A DNA stretch of 64,000 nucleotides from Amborella trichopoda. Its lineage: Eukaryota; Streptophyta; Magnoliopsida; Amborellales; Amborellaceae. Both the position numbers and the translations under genes were made by a program. Shown here in pieces: positions 1 through 11,749 of this stretch (position 1 is the stretch's first letter; each line of letters opens with the position of its first letter). The stretch lies in NCBI RefSeq assembly GCF_000471905.2, contig NW_006494943.1, positions 2,916,326 to 2,980,325 on the forward strand. Reading direction: 5' to 3'. The notes under the pieces were generated by a model. The model had not been told where the DNA came from, did no database searches, and saw nothing but the letters and a program-made list of their open reading frames with translations.

Positions 1-1338
1 CATCCTAACAGATGTTGTATTGAGTCTATGGTACATATGGCTAGCCCATCTAAGTCTACTATCTCTCATCTTATCGCCTATTGATGCCATACCTAAATTT
101 TTTCGAATGTATTCATTTTGAATTTTATCCCTTCTTATCTTGCCACTCATCCATCTCAATATTCTCATCTCCACTACATTCATTCTATGGGTATATTTTT
201 TTTTGTTCGCCCAACATTCTGCCCCATAAAGCAAAGCTGGTCTTACAGTTGTACTATAGAACTTGCCATTCAACTTCATTGGTATATGGCGATTACATAA
301 AATTCTGGCTGCACATCTCCACTTCGTCCACCCAACTCTAATTCTATATGCGACATTTTCCTCAATCTCTCCATTTTCCTGAATTATCGACCCAAGATAT
401 CAAAAGTGCATCTTTTTGGTATTTCCTATCTGTCAATCTTAACTACTTCCTCGTCTCTACTTCTATTATTATTAAACTTGCATTCCATATACTCTACCTT
501 AATCCGGTTTAAAAATTTTAGATTCTAGAGCATCCCTCCAAAGTTCCGACTTTGTGTTGATGTCATTTCAAGTCTCATCGAACAAAACAAAACTATGTCA
601 TATGCAAACAACATGCACCACGGTACCTCATCTTGTAGGTGCCTAGTTAAGTCGTCCATAACTAAGACAAAGCTATGGGCTCAATGTTTACCCCTGATGT
701 AAACCTCTTATCACTGAAAACTCACTCGTCTCTCCACTAGTTGTTCGTACAATAGTTTGTGCCCCATCATACATATCTCTCACCAAGTCGATGTAGTGAC
801 TGAAGACTCATTTCTTTTCCAACACCCACCAAATCAAATATCAAGGTACTCTATTATAAACTTTCTCTAGATCAATAAAGACCATCTAGAAGCCTTTCCC
901 TTCGTCCTAAACTTCTCAATCAGTCGCTTAAGTAGGAACATAGCCTCGATTGTTTTTCTAATACACACGTTTCATTCCTTAGTCGTTGCTCAATCACTCT
1001 CTCCCAGAGCTTCATAATGTGGCTCATAAGTTTGATCCCTCGATAGTCCACACAATTCTATATGTCTCCTTTGTTCTTATAAATAGGTACCCACAATTCT
1101 TTTCATCCATTTGTCTACCATTTTCTTTATTCTCAACACCTTGTTGAATAGATTGGTCAACTACTCAATGTCAATCTCCCCCATGCACTTCCAAACCTCT
1201 TTCAGGATACCATCTAGTCCTAAAGCCTTTCTTATCTTCATCCTTTTCAAAGCTTCTTTCACTTCCAAGGTCTTAATCCTACGAATGTATCTATGACCCC
1301 CTCCCTCATTTATGCCAACGGTTTCTTCCTACGGCTAC
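1..1338 (-). mobile_element. RTE-type LINE, reverse transcriptase half (interrupted)
   Basis: Read on the minus strand, this stretch gives broken but recognisable reverse transcriptase of the plant RTE LINE clade. Near 1190-1290 the reading KEALKRMKIRKALGLDGI is seen, and near 60-180 the C-terminal block MRILRWMSGKIRRDKIQNEY followed by GDKMRDSRLRW. Many stops and frameshifts are present, so it is dead. The 5' part of the same element lies beyond the inserted L1 at about 8520-9465, and the 3' end is outside the window. Domain order and co-orientation of the two halves support one original element. Family assignment comes from motif recognition, not a database search. Confidence 0.8.
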
Positions 1339-1559
1339 GGGTTTTTTTTTAGGAAGTTAACTGTTTGTATTGCTTAAAGAAGAAGTGTACATCAGTAAGA
1401 GTCGAGAGTACCCACAAACCCAATCTCTCAACCAAAAAATAGGCAACCTAGCAGTGGTCCTATACAAAAATGGAGGGCTTATAGGACACAGCCAATTACA
1501 AGAGATATATTGTGCAAAAGAAATAAAAAGTGCACCCACAGAGGTCCAGAGCAAAAAAG

Positions 1560-1899
1560 GAGATGGACCAATGGCAAAACCATAGTCTAAGCAACTCATC
1601 AAAAAGTCGCATCTATACGAGGGCTTCAGCTGGGGTTCGAGCACCGTCCTTAGCCAGAAGATCAACGAAGTCGTTTGACATTCTCCAGATATGCGTCCAA
1701 GAGACGTCTATATAACTGCAAATATGCTCAATTTCGTCAAAAATATGGGCGAGGTACCAAGGAGGCGTGGCTTTTTCAGAGGCCCAAAAAATAATGTTTT
1801 TGGCATCCCCCTCGACAAACAACTGAGAACCCTATGATTGGTTGAACTTCTTAAGGCCCAATAAAAGAGCCATAGCCTCTGCAAACTGAGAGTATGCAT
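1560..1899 (-). pseudogene. L1 ORF2 C-terminus: RNase H domain remnant
   Basis: The minus-strand reading EGDAKNIIFWASEKATPPW, then VSWTHIWRMSNDFVDLLAKD, matches the RNase H domain (RVT_3 type) at the end of plant L1 ORF2. The conserved D of the E.D..N.. motif and the ...N..D.LAK.. motif can be seen. In retrotransposition this domain degrades RNA in the RNA:DNA hybrid. Frameshifts separate it from the upstream zinc-binding region. Confidence 0.75.
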
Positions 1900-2377
1900 G
1901 GCCTAGGAGGTCTAAGTAAGAAGCTAGAATATTGCCATTATAGTCACAAAATACCCCTCCGGCTCCAGCTGGGCCTGGGTTACCGAGGGAGCATCCATCA
2001 AAATTGAGCTTGATGATGCCATCCAGGGGAGGCGACCAATAGTTGGCTGTTGATACCCCCTCGGGTACAAGGTGTATGATATTCTCCCAGTCATAAAGGA
2101 AAGTAGCAGCCGAGATCCCAGTGAAAGCCCTGTGGTTGGATGCCCAAAAGACTACCAGCGAAGTAATCTTGTGGAAGGGAGCTAGAACTTCGCATTTAAT
2201 TCCACGACAAATCCTAGAACTTCTTTTGAGCCAAAGAACCCAGATGGTTGCTGCTATGGATGCTTTCCAGAGTATTCTACCCGACTTCGGCTAGTGAGAA
2301 TCAAAGGAGGAAGTAAGTAGCGCCAGAAGAGAGGCTAGGGTAACCCAAGAAAGTCCAAAAAGTTCGATAATAAGGCT

Positions 2378-3064
2378 TCAGGGTTCAAGGGCTAGGTGGC
2401 AATGAATGAACTGATGGGAGTTCGTTTCTTCCTCACAAAGGCACGTGACACAGCTATTGGGGATGAGAATCCCTCTCCTTTGGAGGTGGTCTACAGTGAG
2501 AGCTCGTTCAGAGCAGGCAATCCAGTTGAAAGCTTGCACTTTAGGTGGTGCGATGGTGGACCAAACTTTGGATAGAACAAAGGTGGGGTTCAGAGGGAAG
2601 GTGGCAGGTTGCAAGAGTCTCCTATAAAAAGAAGCCACTGAAAAAGAGCCAGAGGGGGAAGGGGTCCATACCAAGGTGTCTATCCCCGAAAGGATGAGGA
2701 AAGTAGAGTGGAGCGAGGCCGACAGGGATATGAAGTCCAAAGTTTCTTCCTCAGAGAGCGGTCGTCTAAAGGAGGGGTTCCAGACACTGCTGTTTCCAGA
2801 GATAACCATTTCCTCAACCACTAGGGAGGATTTGTTAACGGCTAGAAAGTAGAGAGCAGGGAAGAGATCTCTTAGGGGGGTGTGGCCTTTCCAAAGGTCG
2901 GACCAGAAATGCACTCTAGCACCTCCTCTCGCATGAAAGAAAATGAATTGCTTGAATAGAGAAAGGGAGGTCAAAAATGATTTCCAGGCACTAGAGGCCC
3001 TGGTCACAGGTCTTCCCTTGGAAAGCCAAAGATCAGCCGAAATTCTATATTTACTGCGGAGCAC
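2378..3064 (-). pseudogene. L1 ORF2: linker and zf-RVT zinc-binding region
   Basis: This 228-residue open stretch contains the pattern found after plant L1 reverse transcriptase: WSDLWKGHTPLRDLFPALY, then LSKVWSTIAPPKVQAFNWI, then the Cys/His segment CVTCLCEEETNSHQFIHC. The last part is the zf-RVT zinc-binding domain. It is co-linear with the RT segment upstream on the minus strand (3086-4128) and the RNase H remnant downstream. It is not a host gene. Confidence 0.8.
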
Positions 3065-3085
3065 CTGGGCCCATAGCGGGTTGTT

Positions 3086-4128
3086 CTAGGTGGCCAACCT
3101 CCACCACCATTTACCCATCAGCACTAAGTTGTGTTTTCTTAAAACTCTGATTCCAAGACCTCCCTGGTGTTTCGGGAGGCACACTATGTTCCAGGAGATA
3201 AGGTGGAATTTTTTTGACTCAGCTTCACCAAACCAAAGGAAGTTCTTCATCAGTTGGTTGAGACGGTTAGCTACTGAGACAGATATGTGGAATAAGGACA
3301 TGAGGTAGACCGGGGAGTTCACCAAGGTAGCTTTGATAAGCATGGTTCTCCCTACAAAGGACAAGAATTTACCTTTTCATCCTGCCAAGCTCCGGTCTAC
3401 TTTGTCAATCACGTGAGACCACTGCCTCTTCTTTGGCGTACCTAGACCCAGGGGCAAGCCAAGATATGACGTGGGGATATCCTCCACGTTACAATCCCAA
3501 TAGGGGATAAGGTGCCTAATTTCAAGATTGGATAGGCCTACCCCTATCATTTTGGACTTTTCCATGTTTACTTTGAAGCCCGTGGCATACACAAAGCAGG
3601 TCAGAAACAACCTAAGGTTATCAATTTCCTCAAGAACTGCATCTAAGAAGACTAACATCTGCGTACTGCAAGTGGGACATGCACGGGCCATGCATGCTGC
3701 TTTTGAAGCCAGAGAGGAGACCGGCCTGGTACAAGCAAGAGATGGATTGAAAACTTCCGCTGAAATAACGAAGAGGAAAGGGAAGAGAGGGTCCCCTTGG
3801 CAAAGGCTCCTCAAGGACAGGAAGAAACCTTTCGGGGACCTATTGAGGACTGAGAAAGATGGGTTGGAGTAGCAACCCCTCATCCACTTCCTCCAGCCTC
3901 ACCAAACCCCATTCTTGACCAAGTTTCATCAAGGATTGACAAGTCAACATGGTTGTAAGCCTTCTCCCTGTCTATCTTGAAGATCAAGCCTGGCTTTATG
4001 CTGAGGTATCGAGAGTGCAAACACTCATGTGCCACCAGCACTCCGTCTAGGATTTGCCTATCTTTGATGAAGGCAGACTGTGAGGGGGAGATAACGAAGG
4101 GAAAACTTGTTTCAAGCCTGGAGGCCAA
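3086..4128 (-). pseudogene. L1 ORF2: reverse transcriptase core, frameshifted
   Basis: Three minus-strand open pieces are co-linear. The first (3880-4128) reads SQSAFIKDRQILDGVLVAHE and GLIFKIDREKAYNHVD, the palm motif A region. The second (3377-3883) reads SPKGFFLSLRSLCQGDPLFP. The third (3086-3364) reads SFVGRTMLIKATLVNSPVYL and KHQGGLGIRVLRKHN. The catalytic YADD box near 3660-3680 is broken: HLQYAD is readable in one frame, then a small deletion shifts into LVFLDAVLEE. The enzyme would copy RNA into DNA at a nicked target; this copy cannot. Confidence 0.85.
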
Positions 4129-4545
4129 GACTTTGGAGAGAATCTTATAGGAGGAGAGGAATTGACCAAACTGATTGGTCAGAAATCCTTCAATTCCTCT
4201 GCCCCTTCAATCTTTGGGCAAGCATATGAAGGTGACATTGATGGCTTTGTGGAGGATACCACAATGAAAGAAATCCTCAAAGAAATTCAGGAAGTCTGTC
4301 TTGAAGATGTCCCAAAAGATCTTAAAAGGGGCAATAAGGAAGCCATCGGGGCTAGGGGCTTTGTCTTAGCCCAAGTCCTCTATAGCTTCCAGAATCTCTT
4401 GTTCAGAAAAGGGGCATTCCAACCATTGGACCCAATAAGTGGGAAGCGTTTGGAACTGAAGATTGCCCATACTAGGTCTAGGGACCGAGGGGGCAGAGTA
4501 AAGATTCTGGAAGAAGGTGAGAATGGCTGATTCGATGTCCGGGCC

Positions 4546-5687
4546 TCAGTCCAGGATCGTACTGCCTTCCTTAATAGTGGAGATGGAGTTGTCTCTTCTT
4601 CTGCAGTTTACTATTCTGTGCAAGAACCCTGTGTTATGGTCCCTAGATTTAAGCCAAGTTACTCTAGATCTCTGGTACCAGTACAGTTCTTCTTTTTTAA
4701 GAGTTGAGAAGTAATCCAACTTCGTTTGAGATCTAAGGCTGGCCTCAGAAGAGGACAACGGCCTAGATTCCTCAGTTTGATCTAAAGCTTGGATAGCATT
4801 CAACTGAGTTTGCTTGATTTAGAGAAATTCCCTGGGATCGGTCTGCTCCAGGTTTTAAGAGAGGCTTTAAGTAGTTGAATATTTTTGTGCAGCCTATAAC
4901 CAGTTTTGCCCAAGAATTGAGAAGCGAACGAATTCCACCAAGCAAGGATTAGCTAAGACAGGGCGTCTTCTTCAAACCATGCAAGTTCAAACCTAAAAGG
5001 TTTAGGGCCCCTTAGGACAGCTATAGTGTCCAAGATAATGGGACAATGGTCAGAGGTCAATTAAGGTAGAGCAAGAGGGTGTGAACCAAGGAAATCCTCT
5101 TCCCAGGAGGAGGATAGCAGGAACCTATCCAATTTAGAGAGGGTCGGTTGGGAACAGTGGTTAGACCTCGTGAAAAGGTTCCCTTGGAGAAGAATATCTA
5201 TCAATTCATTACAAGAGATGAAGTCCGAGAAGTCCAACATTCCTTGGGAAATGTTGGAGTTGGAGTTTCTCTCGAAGGACCATCTGGTAATGTTGAAATC
5301 CCCGCCCAAGCACCAGGATGAGTGTGGAAGGGTGGCTAGGAGGTCTAGTTCTGCCCAAAGAAGAGTTCTAAGCTACACGAAGTTAGGGTCGTAGATGGCT
5401 GAGAATTTCCAAGGAAAGCCATCAGAAATTCTGGATAGGAGCATGGTTACTGAGAACTCCCAAATAAGATCGCACCCAGAAGGGTTCCAGATAACCCAGA
5501 TGCCCCTTGAGGCCCCTACTGCAGGTAGGGACAGCCACTGGCAAGGTTTTCTGCCCCAGACTTGACGAATCAACTGGAGAGTGGGGGCCGATTGTTTAGT
5601 TTCGGTTAGAGCAAGGATGGTGGGGCAGTGTTTAGCACACATTCCTAGCAGCATTCCGTTTGAGAGAGTGTCCCAAACCACGAACAT
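4546..5687 (-). pseudogene. L1 ORF2 N-terminus: AP-like endonuclease and linker
   Basis: The minus-strand piece at 5373-5687 has NGMLLGMCAKHCPTILALTE followed by TKQ. The piece at 5061-5309 has GGDFNITRW and LSKLDRFLLSSSWEEDF. These are endonuclease/exonuclease/phosphatase fold motifs of LINE ORF2, which nick target DNA. The segment at 4546-4803 (WLKSRDHNTGFLHRIVNCRR) is the usual linker before reverse transcriptase. Frame changes between the pieces show decay. Confidence 0.8.
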
Positions 5688-6258
5688 TCCAAGTAAGGAT
5701 TTTCATAGCAACACCAGAGAGGGAGAGGAGGAGACCAGTGTAGGGGACCTCCTAGGAATGGCCTCCCGAGGGGAAGAAAGGGTGGGAGATGTCAAGGGGG
5801 GGAGGGGCCAACTAGAGACTGTTTTTCATAGTTAATAGAAGAAAAAAGGTTGAGGATCTCCCTTTGACCTCTAAAGCACACCTTCAAACGGCTCCGGGAA
5901 AATAAGAAATTGGTGGAAGGGTCCTTTTGGTCCATCAAGGGGAAAACCCATGATTCTAAAAATGTCTTTCATTCTGTTTAACTCTTTATCAACCCGGTCT
6001 CTGTCGGAGCCCTCTGCTTGATCTGGTTTATGAGAGTCACCCATCGCACAGAGGAAGTGGGGTTAGAAGGTTGCGGCTCCTCATAAGGAGGTGGGTCAAG
6101 AAAGTCAAAGGGATTGGACAGGTAAAGGTCGGGAGGTAGAGAGGGAAGGGGCTCAAGGTATGGGGCCAGAGCTTTGGGACAAACCAGGGAATTGTCTAGG
6201 TCAGTGACATGGATAATGGGGGCTTAGTTTGGGGGAAACAGGGTGGCCGAGAAAGGGG

Positions 6259-7753
6259 TTATGGGCTCAACCGAGGTGGAGCTAGAAGGCAAGATGGTGG
6301 GCGAAGAAAAGAAAACTGAAGGTTGAGGAGGCGGGAAAGGAGGAGGGGAAAGGTGGTAGGAACTAACGGAACCTCGGTGGGGTAGGGATGGGTGCTAAAA
6401 GCTTGAGCCAACCCGGGGAGAAGAAGGGTGGTAGGTGAGGAAGTGGTAGGGTTGAGGCGAGTCAAACACCAGTTGCGCCGAGTAGGATAGTTGGGGGTGA
6501 CCAGGCTAATGGCAGAAAGGTAAGTAGAAAGTCCTAACACGACAAATAGGAACCAAGTGGGGGCTGAAGAGAAAATACGAGGCAAGAAGCGAAGAGAGGT
6601 ACTACAGGTCAGGAGGGGAGGGGTCCAATGAGTGCACAGCTACAATCCCAAAGGGACATTGGGTCCAATCCATAAGGTTAGGGTCAGGAACAAAGGAGGA
6701 AGGTGAAGAAGGGGGAGTTTCGCCATCAAGGGGGGCAACCTGAAGAAGGAGAAGCAGGGAAGGGGGAAGGTCCGAGGGACGCAGGAGCGCCAGAGGTACG
6801 GGATCAACAGGGGTAGACGACTGGAAGGAGTCAGAAGAGGAGGAGGCTGACAAGGAATCAGCATCCAAGGGGGGAGGAGAGGGTGAGGAGGGAGAAAAAG
6901 GGGGAGTGGAAAAGAAGTGGGATGATGGGTGGCTAGCTGAAAAAGCAAGGGCCAGAGAGAGACAAGGGGGGGTGGGAGATAGAGGGGACAAGGCAGAAAG
7001 GGGGGCTTCATTGGGGGTGGGGATTTCTAGGCAGGGACAAGTGTCCCCGAAGGGATTCAAAGAGGTCATCGGTTCCACTTCACTAGAGGGAGGGAGGGGG
7101 GCAGGGGTAGTTGAGATGGTCAGAGAGGGCGGCTATGTGGCTGAGGTGGCAGCAGCGGTCACAGAGATGCAGGCAGGAAGGCGGCTGGACGCGACGGGTG
7201 TAGAAGGGCAATCAGGCATCTAATGGAGGGGAGACCGCTTGGGCGGCAGGCTGGACAGGGCTACATGGCAAGCATTAAAGGAGGTCGACTCATGTGCTAA
7301 CGCCCCGGCAAAGGCCGACTGACCCGACGGCTGCGACAGGGCAGGTCGATCGTCGGTAACGAGAACTCCTTTGCCGGGGCGAGAGGGAAAAGGGTCACCT
7401 TGCCCAGGTAGGCCTGAAGAAGCCTGGCGTCATCGGTACTCTGAGGGCTAACTGATCTAGGGATAGAGGTGGCAATAGAAGACGAGGATGGCTAGGTCGT
7501 GACATGGCAACAGGCAAGTGAGTCTCGAGGAGGGGCAGTTTGAATCCGACGAAGTGTCAAGGTGGAAACAGGCGTAGGGGAGGAGGATTCCAACAGCTGG
7601 TGCCGCCTGGAGTGGAGGCATTTCCCGGAGATCGAGTCCAATCCGAAGGGTTGGACCGCTAGGGTTGATTGTCGCCTGAAGTGTTAAAGAAGAAGGGGGA
7701 GAGCGGAGACGCCATAGCCTAAGAGATGGAAAGATGGAAGAAAAGACCCTCAA
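6259..7753 (-). pseudogene. L1 ORF1 C-terminal proline/serine-rich region
   Basis: Several minus-strand frames (6259-6585, 6602-7078, 7457-7753) are strongly Pro/Ser/Leu-rich, for example SPLSPTPPCLSLALAF. This position, between the ORF1 domain (7750-8346) and the endonuclease (up to 5687), fits the low-complexity C-terminal part of plant LINE ORF1. No enzymatic motif is seen. Overlapping open frames on both strands are a by-product of the skewed base composition. Confidence 0.5.
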
Positions 7754-8346
7754 CCTTCAGCCAAATGATGGGCGAGATGAGTTGTGTCTAGAATCTTGAT
7801 AAGGAGACACGTGGAACCAAGAGGAAGAAACTCAAGAGATTTCCGGTGGATAGCGACCAGTGAACTGCAAGCCTCCGCCACTCTGTTGAAAGTAAGGGGA
7901 GACCACGCATGGAGAGGAATGTCTGCAACCATGACCCAAACACTTTGCTTCCTGAAGGACCCATGCATCGACGACCAGTCCCGAAGCTTTAAACCTGCCC
8001 CTCTGAAATTGTAGGGGACTTTCTCCTGGAGAATACGATGAGCACTCTCGCTAGAGGAAAAACTGAAAAGGATGCCCCCCTTCAACAAGCGGCAACAGCC
8101 AAGCTGAGTTTCGCCCCGAAGACGTGCCCAGTTCTCTATCCCCCTGATGTCGTCCCTCCGAGGATGAAAACTACCCACGAGCGAAACTTGGAGTTTAGAT
8201 TTAAGAGGACCAGAGACCTCGGAGGGGGTGGAGAGGACAAAGGGTAAGTACGGGGCACTGGGTCCAGAAGCGGAAGACGGCAAACCAAGGGTTATGGGGG
8301 GATCAGAGGTAGCATGGAGAGATTGAGGCGGAGGAGTGGAAACCAT
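7750..8346 (-). CDS. L1 ORF1, DUF4283-like nucleic-acid-binding domain
   Basis: This 198-aa open frame reads GCCRLLKGGILFSFSSSESA, then SVWVMVADIPLHAWSPLTFN and RVAEACSSLVAIHRKSL. That combination is typical of the DUF4283 domain in ORF1/gag-like proteins of plant LINEs, which bind element RNA. The frame is uninterrupted here, but the downstream ORF1 part and ORF2 are broken. The start Met (8346) is the first one available and may not be the original. Confidence 0.7.
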   Translation of the reverse strand: MVSTPPPQSLHATSDPPITLGLPSSASGPSAPYLPFVLSTPSEVSGPLKSKLQVSLVGSFHPRRDDIRGIENWARLRGETQLGCCRLLKGGILFSFSSSESAHRILQEKVPYNFRGAGLKLRDWSSMHGSFRKQSVWVMVADIPLHAWSPLTFNRVAEACSSLVAIHRKSLEFLPLGSTCLLIKILDTTHLAHHLAEG

Positions 8347-8519
8347 CTGAGCGAAGGAAGGTAAAGGGATGGGCGGTTTGGTTCCCCGCTCTACGACGGG
8401 GGAGGGGTTCTAGGATTGAGGTTCAGGGTAGAGGTTGTAGATCTTGTTTCAGTCAGGAGGAGGAGGAGGAGGAGGAGGAAGATGACAGAGTCTCCATCTC
8501 CTCATTGTGTCAAAACTTT

Positions 8520-9465
8520 AGTCAAAACTTCAGTTGCATGCTTAAGATTCATAGCAAATTGAATTCGAGTTTCCACCTTCCTACCACTATGTTCCCAATG
8601 TGTTCATCATTTAATAATTTTTGAAAATAAACTCTCCACCTTTTGTTGACGTCTTCATTCCTCACTGTTAATGCATATAATGTGACCTAGATCCCTACAC
8701 TTTTTCTCTCATTTTTGCTAATTTAAAGACATCTTTTTCACCTTGTTCCCAGCTTACTATATAGATTATCATATACCTTAAGTTTAGCCTTATTTACTAT
8801 TTGTTTAGCATTTTTCTTAGTATTTTTTTTGAAGTTTTGATCATTTCTATTACACGGCCAAATTTTATAACATGGTCATTTTTCACAAATGGCATTCTGA
8901 ATCTTATCATTCCACCACCAATATTCCTTATCGGAATTTTTTTCACTCTAGATTCTCCTAAAACTTCTTTTGCCACTTTCTTACAACAATCAGCCATCTC
9001 ATTCCACAAGTTATCCAAAAAAAAAATCAGCCATCTCATTCCACAAGTTATCAAAAAAAAAAATCAGCCATCTCATTCCACGTAATACCGACCTCATGTT
9101 CAGAGTTCCATTTTCCTTCTTTAACTAAGTTATCCCTAAATAAGTCTATTTTCTAATTTTTAAAATTCCACCACCTAGTTCTTGGATACCTATTAATTTC
9201 ACCCCTTCTCTTCTATGTCTTTATGCAGACATCGATAACCACAAGCCTATGTTGGGCAATCAAATTCTCTCCTAAGATAATCTTGTAATCTGGTTGATCT
9301 ACCTTCTTAACCAGGAAGAAGTCTATCTGGCTTTAATGTGATCCACTTTTATAGGTTATTAAATGTTCCTCTCGCTTTTTAAAGTATTTGTTTTTGCTAG
9401 GTCATAGGCCATAGCAAAATCTAGAATGGCCTCCCCCATGTCATTTCTTTTACCGCAATATTTTT
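8520..9465 (-). mobile_element. RTE-type LINE, endonuclease and linker half
   Basis: On the minus strand, about 9430-9240 gives NDMGEAILDFAMAYDLAKTN and later ITRLS, degraded RTE endonuclease. About 9054-8800 gives LWNEMADCCKKVAKEVLGES and KILRKMLNK, the linker preceding RTE reverse transcriptase. The reverse transcriptase itself continues at 1-1338 on the other side of the inserted L1. The 5' end is truncated near 9465. Stops and frameshifts are frequent. Confidence 0.75.
8991..9082. repeat. Triplicated 37-bp unit inside the RTE LINE
   Basis: The phrase CAGCCATCTCATTCCAC begins at 8991, 9028 and 9065, with an A-run between copies. The period is 37 bp and the third copy is partial. It duplicates part of the WNEMAD codons of the RTE ORF, so it arose after insertion. 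Confidence 0.9.
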
Positions 9466-9479
9466 TATAATTGAAGCAC

Positions 9480-10920
9480 ACTCAATGTGCTTATCACTTC
9501 CAAACGAAGGAAAAGGATCCTCTTTAGATGGGAGACTGCAGCTTCTAAGGACAAAATCAATAAATTTTGGCTCCACCCCAAGGCCCAATGGTTCAAGACC
9601 CTTGATCTTACAAACTGTAATATAGTTTTGGATCCCATCTTACCAATCAAACCAAAGGAAAATAATCCCAAAAATAAGAAATTCCTATGAAACTAAGTTA
9701 TTTGTCTCATAAACAGCACAAGCATACACAAACCATAGATTGCATAAACGGCATTTGTATGCAACAACAGAAAACAACGAAACTTAGTGAAGCATTTCAC
9801 AATGAACAAATCCACGGTGCAACTTCACCAAAAGTGTTGCATTGTGCCCATACATTAGAGAGTAGTGGGCAACAGTGAGTATCACATTCATTGTAATAGC
9901 AAATTACTCTTTGCAATGTGAATAGTGAAGTAGTGAACGATTTGGGAATGCAATTTTCTCAAAGATCCTGAATTATTCACATTATAAAGTTCTTTAAAAT
10001 CTTTCTACTAGGAATTGAACTCCAACCTGATATTTGTCGATTTTGATAAGACATATAACCAAATTAGATTCAATGTATTATTTCTCTTCCATCAAATATC
10101 CACTTAGGTAATCCAATCCAAAAACCTCTTTAAGACCAAAAGTGCACTGTAAGAAAGTACCAACAAATTTCACAGTTAACTAAAAGAGAGAAGGATCAAA
10201 AGCAATTCAAAAATTAAGTGAACTTCATTCATGACATATGACATTAAACACTACTTGGAATTCAATCACCTTCATGTAGGAGGTAAAATAGAAAAAAGAT
10301 AATGTTAAATAAGCATGAAAGGAATGTAGGAATCTAAAGGATCTATGAGAACCAAAACTCTCCAATGTAACATCCCCAAAATAGAAATATGTTTGGAAAG
10401 GCATCACTAAATGAATAAAAGTGGAAACAAGAGCAGCGTTAGACATACATGAATGGAACTATCTTCCCCATTCTTCCAGCTTGATTACAGAAAATATTAA
10501 ACATATAAAAAAAAAGTAATTAAAACAAAAGATAGATTAAAGTGATGGTCAAGCCAACCTAATGCAAGGCAAGACAGACATTTAGACCCAACCAGAAATT
10601 TATCAAAATGCACCTAAGATGAACTATTTAACATTTTATCTATTTCATTTGATTTAAGTTCAAAAAGCCCATTAAAATACACCTGAGTTGGAATAATTGT
10701 AAACAGTATAATGTTAATTAGACATATTTTGATCAATTTCCCTAATAACATTGGGATGTACGATTAAGTGTATCGGTGAATGACCAAAATTGTCGTGTAT
10801 GGTGTATGTATATGTAATTTGTCCAAAATTGTATCAAAATTCCTCCTTATACTGGAGAACTTGTAATCAGAAATTAGGTCTTGTGTACCATCATTTTGCA
10901 AGGTAGTCAGCAGATGCATT
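9480..10920. other. No gene recognised
   Basis: AT-rich sequence with only short chance open frames (for example 9465-9671 minus, 9687-9878 plus, 10225-10446 minus). I see no domain motif, repeat family or RNA gene. It could be intron of the minus-strand RRM-like gene at 21.1-22.5 kb, but no exon is convincing. Confidence 0.4.
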
Positions 10921-10929
10921 TTCCTATTG

Positions 10930-11640
10930 TCATGAACATCTGAATGACATTTGTAGCAACCGACAAATCTCGAAAACCTGGTCAGAGGATGATGGTTCCA
11001 ATCTCCAAAGACAAGTGGAGGACCTGTTTGCCCAATTTATAACTCTCTGAAAGTCTCCTTCAATCAATAGTGAGGTTTCAATCAATAGTGAGGTCTCAAG
11101 AACATAGTGAGAAAGAGGGGCATCACACCATTATGTCCCTTCTAGAGCAAGGAATAAAGTGTGAATTGAGCAGCACCTCTTAAGGATCTCAGAGTCTTGG
11201 AGGTTTCTTTTGAAACACAAAGACCGTATTGTTTGACCCTCAATCATTTCTACAAGTGAGAGATGGCTTCTGACAATGTGAAACAAGTTCAGGAAATCTT
11301 TTTCCAATGATCTTCCAAATCTTGAGTCCGTCCATTTTCACGGTGAATTGGATCCTACTAAAGAAAGCAAGGTAAGGTCCCGCTGTCCCTTTCCAGGCTC
11401 TGGCATTAATTGATCCTTTAGGTAGCTATCCTGAGTCACCATAACCATATCTATTCTTGACTACGTCAGCAACAGATTGTCTTCTCAGGTAAGCATATCA
11501 CCACCACCACTTGCCTAGGAGTGTTGTATTGCAATCTTTGAAGTTCTTGATGCCCAGCCCCCCCAGTTCTTTTGGGTTTGTAAATGATGTCCCGTCTAAC
11601 CAGGTGGATTTGTGTACTTCTCCAACACCACACTACAGGA
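10930..11640 (-). mobile_element. L1-type LINE fragment (RT end and zf-RVT linker)
   Basis: The minus strand at 11640-11470 reads NPKELGGLGIKNFKDCNTTL followed by LGKWWW, the block just after the L1 reverse transcriptase palm. The following sequence down to about 10930 is decayed linker. Stops occur throughout. It may belong to the same original L1 as the pieces at 13.5 and 16.3-17.4 kb. Confidence 0.7.
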
Positions 11641-11749
11641 AGTCCCTCCACGGATTCGGGTGTCGTGTCTAGCACGTGTCTTAGGTGTCTAGTACTTTGG
11701 CCAAAAAACCCAATATGACTCCGACACATCCATACCATAGTTGTCAAAA

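Larger units (their letters stand above)
1341..8440 (-). mobile_element. L1-type LINE with RNase H, nested in an RTE LINE
   Basis: On the minus strand the order is ORF1 (DUF4283-like domain, then a Pro/Ser-rich region), endonuclease, reverse transcriptase, zinc-binding RVT domain and RNase H. This is the plan of plant L1 elements with a plant-type RNase H. The 3' end is marked by a short poly(A), seen as the T run at 1342-1350 on the plus strand. The 5' limit is approximate, near 8440, beside a GGA-repeat at 8457-8479. ORF2 is broken by frameshifts and stops, so the copy is inactive. It interrupts an RTE element whose sequence resumes near 8520. I could not find a clear target-site duplication. 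Confidence 0.8.

Noticed and set aside
6906..7223. Plus-strand open frame opposite L1 ORF1
   Set aside because: It is the shadow of the Pro/Ser-rich minus-strand ORF1 and has no motif.
10430..10500. Possible 34-bp exon of the RRM-like gene on the minus strand (acceptor near 10475, donor GTATGT)
   Set aside because: Splice-like signals are weak and the short translation (GRMGKIVPF) cannot be tied to the family with confidence.
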